Assembly: GCA_903920925.1 (NCBI GenBank)
Contig: CAIXOA010000082.1
Span: 1 to 13,658 of the forward strand
Length of the DNA: 13,658 nucleotides
Direction of reading: 5' to 3'
Source of the DNA: an uncultured Microcaldota archaeon
GTDB taxonomy: Archaea; Micrarchaeota; Micrarchaeia; Anstonellales; Bilamarchaeaceae
Positions 7,416-13,658 of the stretch are shown piece by piece. Position 1 is the stretch's first letter; every line of letters begins with the position of its first letter. Position numbers and translations under genes: made by a program. The notes under the pieces were generated by a model. It was given only the letters and a program-made list of their open reading frames with translations. It was not told where the DNA came from and ran no database searches.

Positions 7416-8146
7416 GGCTTGCTGAGGGCGATCTCCTTGTCCGCGAGCTCGTCTATGACATCGCGGGGGATGAAGCGCCTCCCGCCTATCTTAACGTGCG
7501 GGATGCGGTTCCTGTCGAGCCTGCGCTCGAAGGCGTTCCTCTTTATCTCCACGCCCTTCACGTGGAGCTCCTTTATCGCCTCGCTCACGGAATAGTATTT
7601 GCGGGCGATGTGGGAGAGGCTGTCTACCGCGTCCCTCGGGATGAGCCTCTTCGTGCCTATTTTCAGCGAGGGGATGGAGCTCTTCTCCACCCTTCCGATG
7701 AATGCGCGGTAGTTGATCATGCGGTTGTATTTCTTGTAGAGTTCGTATGCCTCGCGGATGGAATAGAATTCCTTTCCGACCGAGAGTATGTCCTCGAGGG
7801 ACTGCATCGGGATGTACCTCTTCTTCCCGACCTTCACGGAGGGAATGCTCCTCCGCTCTATCCTTCCGCCAAATGCCCTGAAGGAGATGTCCATGCCCTT
7901 TGTGCGGAGAAATTCGTATGAGTCTTGTATGGAAAGGAGCCCCGTTCTCTTCAATTCGCTGTCTCCGGTCCTCGCACGCTCGTAGGTGCGCTGGGCGGCT
8001 TCCATGACCGAGGATATGGAGGACGAGAGGCTGCGCTCGACCACGCCCCTTCTCTTCCTGATCCCATTTAAGTCTAGGGATGTGAGACGATCTATTTTCT
8101 CGTCGTTTATTTTCCTGTTTATTACAATTCTCCTTCCTCTGGGCAT
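7409..8146 (-). CDS. DNA-binding protein with three tandem excisionase/MerR-like HTH units
   Basis: This 245-residue protein has a basic N-terminal region (1-65), then three homologous units at about 70-121, 128-177 and 185-234, with a period of about 57. Each unit reads [YL][YL]S[IV]xxAxE(F/L)-helix-(I)xxRAFxxRxxxxxIPxxKIGxxRxIPRD-helix. The opening helix and the closing IPxxKIGxxRxIP wing are those of excisionase/MerR-type winged helix-turn-helix domains (compare the AAELLGVSxxTVxR...LPAxRIGRxxRIP pattern of HTH_17). Such domains bind DNA; three in a row suggest recognition of a long or repeated site. It sits immediately upstream of polB and behind a two-TATA promoter, so it may regulate itself or polB, or act as a chromosomal site-binding protein. 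All of these roles are inference. An AGGTGA Shine-Dalgarno motif 4 nt before the ATG supports the start. Confidence 0.9.
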   Translation of the reverse strand: MPRGRRIVINRKINDEKIDRLTSLDLNGIRKRRGVVERSLSSSISSVMEAAQRTYERARTGDSELKRTGLLSIQDSYEFLRTKGMDISFRAFGGRIERRSIPSVKVGKKRYIPMQSLEDILSVGKEFYSIREAYELYKKYNRMINYRAFIGRVEKSSIPSLKIGTKRLIPRDAVDSLSHIARKYYSVSEAIKELHVKGVEIKRNAFERRLDRNRIPHVKIGGRRFIPRDVIDELADKEIALSKPK

Positions 8147-8150
8147 TTTG

Positions 8151-8156
8151 TCACCT
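8151..8156 (-). promoter_or_regulatory. Shine-Dalgarno site of the triple-HTH gene
   Basis: Minus-strand AGGTGA, part of the archaeal GGAGGTGATC consensus, ends 4 nt before the ATG at 8146. This is one of the few clear ribosome-binding sites in the window and fits a leadered transcript from the upstream TATA box. Confidence 0.5.
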
Positions 8157-8166
8157 TTTCACACAA

Positions 8167-8174
8167 CTTATATA
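8167..8174 (-). promoter_or_regulatory. Proximal TATA box of the triple-HTH gene
   Basis: Minus-strand TATATAAG begins 28 nt before the ATG at 8146. Used alone it would give a leaderless transcript lacking the AGGTGA site; see the second box at 8186-8193. Confidence 0.5.
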
Positions 8175-8185
8175 CGAAGAAATGC

Positions 8186-8193
8186 TTTATAAA
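8186..8193 (-). promoter_or_regulatory. Distal TATA box of the triple-HTH gene
   Basis: TTTATAAA begins 47 nt before the ATG at 8146, 19 nt beyond the proximal box. Transcription from here would start about 19-20 nt before the ATG and keep the AGGTGA site in the leader. Two boxes in a 68-bp gap suggest alternative starts or a regulator-controlled site. Confidence 0.5.
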
Positions 8194-8214
8194 CCTATCG
8201 CAGGAGGGCGTTTT

Positions 8215-9486
8215 TCACCCGCCCGAACCCAGGCCCCGGACATAATTGTAAACCACCCACAGGAGCGCGATTCCGGCGATAATCGCGGCCGCAAGAAACA
8301 GCGGGTTTTCAATCGGGATTAGTGGGGGCGGGTTTACTGGTGGTTGAGTCTGGTTGGTTGGGGGCACGGTCTGGTTGCCCTGCGGGGCGCCCTGCACCAG
8401 GTATTCGCCCTCGACCGTCTTCATGTTGCCCTCCTTGTCCTTGGTGAGTATCGTGAAGCGCACGAGCGAATTCGCCGGAGGGCGCGTTATCTCGGCCACG
8501 TATTTCCCCCCCTCCACATAAACCGCGGTGGTGCGGGTCGTGCCGCCTATCGTGTAGGTGACCACGGTGTCGTCGAGCGAGGGGCCGCTCGCGAGCTGGT
8601 TCGGGTCAGTCACATCGAATTTTATGCGCATGTCCATGGAAGGGGTCATGTTCACCTGCACATTATTTATGTTCGGCGGGGTGAGGTCGAACACGACAGT
8701 GTAGGACTCGCGCTGGGAAAGGTCTATCTGCGGATTTTTCGTCAGCGTCCCGTAGGCTACGGAAACCGAAGGCCTCGCGACCGGGGTGTCTGCGATGGAA
8801 ACGTTGCTGGAGCGGAATTCCTGGCTGTCCACGCGTATGTCCGCCTCGAGCGGAGTGGAATTGTCGTCCACCACATTGAGGTTGAAATTGTAGAGGAGCG
8901 CCTGGAGCGTGTAATAAGTGTCGTTCTGCACGGATATGTCCTTTGTGATGACGCTGCCGCGGTAGACGACCGCCACCTCCACGTCGGCCTTCTTGTTGAC
9001 GATGAAGTATGCGAGGCCCCGGGAATCCGTCGTGCCTTCCTGCTTGTTGGCGCGGACGGAGTTGTTAACGAGCGCGGCGCCGTATTTGTCGATGGCATGG
9101 AGGGTGAGCGCGTAGGCGTCGAACTGGAACTGCTGCTCCGAGGTGTGGTGCTGTGCCGTGATGCTGCTGGTTTTTGCCACGCCGTCAAAAGTCGCGTTGA
9201 TCCTTATGTCGCAGCGGACCCGGGATTCAAGCTGCTCGGTGTTGTGCAGGACCGTGTATACCCTGCCCTCGGAATTGGTCTGGAGCGGGGAGGTGGTCAC
9301 ATAGCCCTTGCCCGTGGTCTCGTCCCTCTGGTAGGTGAACGTGACGGTGGCGTTCTGTATCGGCCTCCACCTTGCGTCGAGCACCTGCACGCTGACCGGG
9401 TCGCTGAAGCCCGGCTCGCATGTGGCTGCAAAAATGACCGGAGCCAGGATTATCATGAGGAGAAACAAGTTCTTGCACATAGCCAT
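8215..9486 (-). CDS. Membrane-anchored surface protein with Ig-like/beta-sandwich domains
   Basis: This 423-residue protein has a signal peptide (1-21, hydrophobic core LFLLMIILAPVIFA) and a Pro/Gln/Asn-rich stalk (about 366-395). It ends in a single transmembrane helix (396-413) and a short tail with one Arg, so most of the chain is outside the cell. The exterior is beta-rich: about 28-120, 123-200 and 201-270 recall carboxypeptidase-regulatory/Ig-like modules (VSVQVLDARWRPIQNATVTF; LTLHAIDKYGAALVNNSV). Residues 271-363 resemble a cadherin/FnIII-like domain opening TPPNINNVQV. There are nine N-x-[ST] sequons, including two in the stalk, consistent with archaeal N-glycosylation. Function is unknown; structural or adhesive roles are inference. 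The start is uncertain: ATG 9486 fits a leaderless transcript, while Met3 (9480) lies 8 nt after an AGGTG motif. It follows gyrA after 33 bp. Confidence 0.88.
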   Translation of the reverse strand: MAMCKNLFLLMIILAPVIFAATCEPGFSDPVSVQVLDARWRPIQNATVTFTYQRDETTGKGYVTTSPLQTNSEGRVYTVLHNTEQLESRVRCDIRINATFDGVAKTSSITAQHHTSEQQFQFDAYALTLHAIDKYGAALVNNSVRANKQEGTTDSRGLAYFIVNKKADVEVAVVYRGSVITKDISVQNDTYYTLQALLYNFNLNVVDDNSTPLEADIRVDSQEFRSSNVSIADTPVARPSVSVAYGTLTKNPQIDLSQRESYTVVFDLTPPNINNVQVNMTPSMDMRIKFDVTDPNQLASGPSLDDTVVTYTIGGTTRTTAVYVEGGKYVAEITRPPANSLVRFTILTKDKEGNMKTVEGEYLVQGAPQGNQTVPPTNQTQPPVNPPPLIPIENPLFLAAAIIAGIALLWVVYNYVRGLGSGG

Positions 9487-9488
9487 CG

Positions 9489-9493
9489 CACCT
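9489..9493 (-). promoter_or_regulatory. Shine-Dalgarno-like AGGTG bearing on the surface-protein start
   Basis: AGGTG lies 2 nt before the ATG at 9486 (too close) and 8 nt before the in-frame ATG at 9480 (good spacing). It therefore favours initiation at Met3 if the message has a leader. Confidence 0.4.
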
Positions 9494-9508
9494 ATTCCGA
9501 ATGGAATA
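9493..9508 (-). repeat. Perfect short inverted repeat in the gyrA/surface-protein gap
   Basis: TATTCC and GGAATA are perfect 6-bp arms separated by 4 nt. The repeat lies between the TATA-like box and the start codon of the surface-protein gene. It could be a dimeric operator or a small hairpin; with only 6 A/T-containing pairs, chance is possible. Confidence 0.45.
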
Positions 9509-9512
9509 TTAA
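9505..9512 (-). promoter_or_regulatory. TATA-like promoter of the surface-protein gene
   Basis: Minus-strand TTTTTTAATATTCC follows the gyrA stop. TTAATATT begins 26 nt before ATG 9486 (28 nt if counted from TTTTAATA), close to the spacing at other genes here. It overlaps both the gyrA T-tract and one arm of the inverted repeat. Confidence 0.45.
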
Positions 9513-9516
9513 AAAA
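9511..9516 (-). terminator. T-tract terminator candidate after gyrA
   Basis: Six T residues on the minus strand begin 3 nt after the gyrA TAG stop. Archaeal RNA polymerase can terminate at such U-tracts without a hairpin. The tract is short and also feeds the following TATA-like box, so the call is tentative. Confidence 0.35.
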
Positions 9517-9519
9517 TGG

Positions 9520-11912
9520 CTATGGCTCGGCGGTGATGACCGTTGTGAAGGAGGACACCTTCTCCCCTTCCCTGAGCCTTATCACGCGCACGCCCAGGGT
9601 GTTCCTTCCCACCGTGGAGATTTCCTTCACCGGAACGCGGATGAGCATGCCGCTCGCCGTCGTGATTATTGCGTCCTCCTCGTCGTTCACGCAGCGGAGG
9701 TTTATCACGTCGCCGTTGCGCTCCCCGGTCTTCATGTTGATGACGCCGAATCCGCCCCTCCCCTGGAGGCGGTATTCCGAGACCGGGGTCTTCTTCCCGT
9801 ATCCGTTCTCCGTGATGGTCAGGAGGAACCGGTTCCCCGTGACCGCGGCGCTCACCAGCTCGTCATCCTTGCGGAGCTTTATCCCGCGCACCCCGGCTGC
9901 GGAGCGGCCCACGTCGCGGACGTCCGACTCCGGGAAGTGGATTGCGAATCCCTTTTTGGTGCCGAGCACGATGTTCTGGTTTCCGTCTGTCTTTTTCACG
10001 GAGATGAGCGAATCGCCCTCGTGGAGCGTGATTGCGATTATGCCGCCCTTGCGCGGGTTGCTGAAATCCGTCGCCTGCACGCGCTTCACGGTCCCCAGCC
10101 GGGTTGCCATGAGGAAATATTCGCTTTCCCGGAACTCGTCGACGGCGATGGAAGCGGTGACCGTCTCGCCCTCCGCCCCTATGAGATTTACCATGGGCTT
10201 TCCGTGCGAGTACCTGCCCGCCTCGGGTATCCTGTACGCCTTCAGCCAGTGCACCTTCCCCTTGTCGGTGAAGAAGAGGATGTACTTGTGGCTGGTGGTG
10301 ACGAAGACGTCCTCTATGATGTCCTCCTCCACGGTCTCGGCTCCAATCTTGCCCACGCCCCCGCGGCGCTGGGCGCGGTATTCGGCGAGCGGGACGCGCT
10401 TTATGTATCCCTTCCTGGAGATGGTGACGACCACCTGCTCGTCCGGGATGAGGGATTCTATCTCCACGTCCGCCTCGCCCTCCTCAATCGTGGTGCGGCG
10501 GGGCTGGCCGTATTTCCTCCTGATCTCCAGCGTCTCGCCCTTTATCACGTTGAGTATTTTTTTCTCGTCGCCGAGGAGCTCCTGCAATTTGCGTATCTCA
10601 TCCTTCTTTTCTTCGTGCTCGGTCTCTATGCCGTGCCTCTCCATGCCGGTGAGCTTCTGCAATTTCATATCCAGGATTGCGGCGCCCTGCTTGTCCGAAA
10701 ACTTGTAGGCTGCGGCGAGCTTCCCGCGCGCCTCCTCCGCGTTCCTGGATGAGCGGATGAGCGAGACCACGGCGTCTATGTTCGCGAGCGCGACCAGGAA
10801 GCCCTCCAGAAGGTGGAGGCGCTCCTGCGCCTTTGCGAGGTCGAATTTGCTGCGCGAGATTATCACGTCCCTGCGGAAGGAGATGAATTCCTTCACCATC
10901 TCAATGAGCGGTAGCGTTTTGGGCTGCCCTCCGACCAGCGCGAGGTTGAGGATGCCGAAGCTCTTCTGCAGGTCGCTGAACGAGTAGAGCTGGTTGAGGA
11001 CTATCTCGGGGTCCTCGCCCCTTTTCACTTCTATCATGAGGGCCATGCCGTCCCGGTCAGAGTGGTCGCTCACGTTGCTTATGCCCTCTATCCTCTTCTC
11101 TTTTACGGCGGCGACTATCTGCTCTATGAGCGCGGTCTTGTTCACCTGGTATGGGATTTCAACTATTGTGATTTCATTTTTCTCTATTGTGGCTTTTCCG
11201 CGGACGGTTATGATGCCACGGCCGGTCTTGTATGCGTTTATGATTTGGGACTTTCCGATTATGGAGCCGCCGGTGGGGAAATCAGGCCCCTGCACTATGC
11301 GGAGGACGTCCTCTTCGCTCCCTCCATCTATCATGGATATGATGGCGTCCGCGATTTCATTGAGGTTGTGCGGGGGGATGTTAGTGGCCATGCCGACCGC
11401 GATTCCCGCGGCGCCGTTCAGCAGGAGGTTGGGGACGCGGGACGGGAGCACGGTTGGCTCCTGCAGCGTGCCGTCGAAATTCGGCGCGAACGTGACTGTT
11501 TCTTTTTCTATGTCCTTGAGCATCTCGCCCGCAAGCTCGGTCATGCGCACCTCGGTGTAACGCATCGCCGCAGGGGAGTCGCCGTCTATGGAGCCGAAGT
11601 TTCCCTGCCCGTCCACGAGCGGGGCACGCAGCGAAAAGTCCTGCGCCATGCGCACGAGCGCGTCATAAATCGCCATGTCGCCGTGGGGATGGTACTTGCC
11701 CAGCACTTCCCCGACAACCCTCGCGCTCTTCTTGTAGGGCTTGTTGTGGGTGTTGCCCACCTCGTGCATCGCATATAGGATGCGCCTCTGGACGGGTTTA
11801 AGCCCGTCCCGCACGTCCGGAAGGGCGCGGCTGGTGATGACGCTCATCGCATAGTCCAGGTAGGAGGACTTCATGTCTTCCTCAATCGGGATGTCTGTAA
11901 GCGGCATATGCA

Positions 11913-11913
<1 letters not shown>
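9520..11913 (-). CDS. gyrA: DNA gyrase subunit A
   Basis: This breakage-rejoining subunit of type IIA topoisomerase, with GyrB, introduces negative supercoils using ATP. Numbering is from the ATG at 11913 (797 residues). The N-terminal winged-helix/tower region is highly conserved: [25 protein letters not shown], then AAMRYTE with catalytic Tyr119. The C-terminal beta-pinwheel carries a GyrA box QRRGGVG at 515-521, which marks gyrase rather than topoisomerase IV. The position equivalent to E. coli Ser83 is Met80; the Asp87 equivalent is conserved (Asp84). Start: the ATG at 11913 overlaps the gyrB stop as TGATG, a translational-coupling arrangement with no Shine-Dalgarno. An in-frame GTG at 11916 and an ATG at 11907 are alternatives. 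The C-terminus has no acidic tail. The protein is of bacterial type and is known in many euryarchaeal and DPANN genomes. Confidence 0.97.

Positions 11914-13658
<1,745 letters not shown>

Noticed and set aside
8344..10752. An 802-codon plus-strand open frame opposite gyrA and the surface-protein gene
   Set aside because: It spans two unrelated genes with strong protein signatures on the other strand, has low-complexity Arg/Val/His/Leu composition and no recognisable motif. Long antisense frames are expected with this GC-rich codon bias.

Overview
The window looks like a gene-dense, GC-rich archaeal chromosome segment. The evidence is a family-B replicative DNA polymerase with a C-terminal PIP box, a zinc-hook Rad50, very short intergenic gaps, and TATA-box promoters that sit 28-29 nt upstream of start codons (leaderless transcription). 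A bacterial-type DNA gyrase (GyrB-GyrA) fits a euryarchaeal or DPANN-like lineage that acquired gyrase. Tandem cysteine-rich repeat lipoproteins of this style are familiar from DPANN genomes, so a DPANN archaeon is my best guess, with low confidence at phylum level. No mobile element, CRISPR array, tRNA or rRNA was seen.

Left part (1-1671, minus strand): two tandem paralogous genes encode secreted, probably lipid-anchored proteins built from ~47-residue six-cysteine repeats. The left one runs off the window edge. The complete one has four repeats plus a C-terminal beta-rich domain. Their promoters and signal peptides are nearly identical, so this is a recent local duplication. Across a 113-bp divergent promoter region lies a plus-strand rad50-like gene (1756-4044). 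No mre11 adjoins it. It converges, with a 5-bp gap, on a minus-strand gene (4050-4967) of unknown function whose C-terminal half resembles a degenerate protein-kinase catalytic region.

Right part (4050-13658): six consecutive minus-strand genes. In transcription order they are gyrB (5' end outside the window), gyrA (TGATG stop-start overlap with gyrB), a membrane-anchored Ig-like surface protein, a protein with three tandem excisionase/MerR-like helix-turn-helix units, family-B DNA polymerase, and the kinase-like gene. TATA-like boxes stand in front of most of these genes, so the run is probably several short transcripts rather than one operon; gyrB-gyrA is clearly coupled.

Functionally the window mixes DNA replication, topology and repair (PolB, gyrase, Rad50) with cell-surface proteins. 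The parts I find least explained are the triple-HTH protein directly upstream of polB, the kinase-like protein directly downstream of it, and the duplicated cysteine-repeat lipoproteins. I do not see a clearly new multi-gene system.
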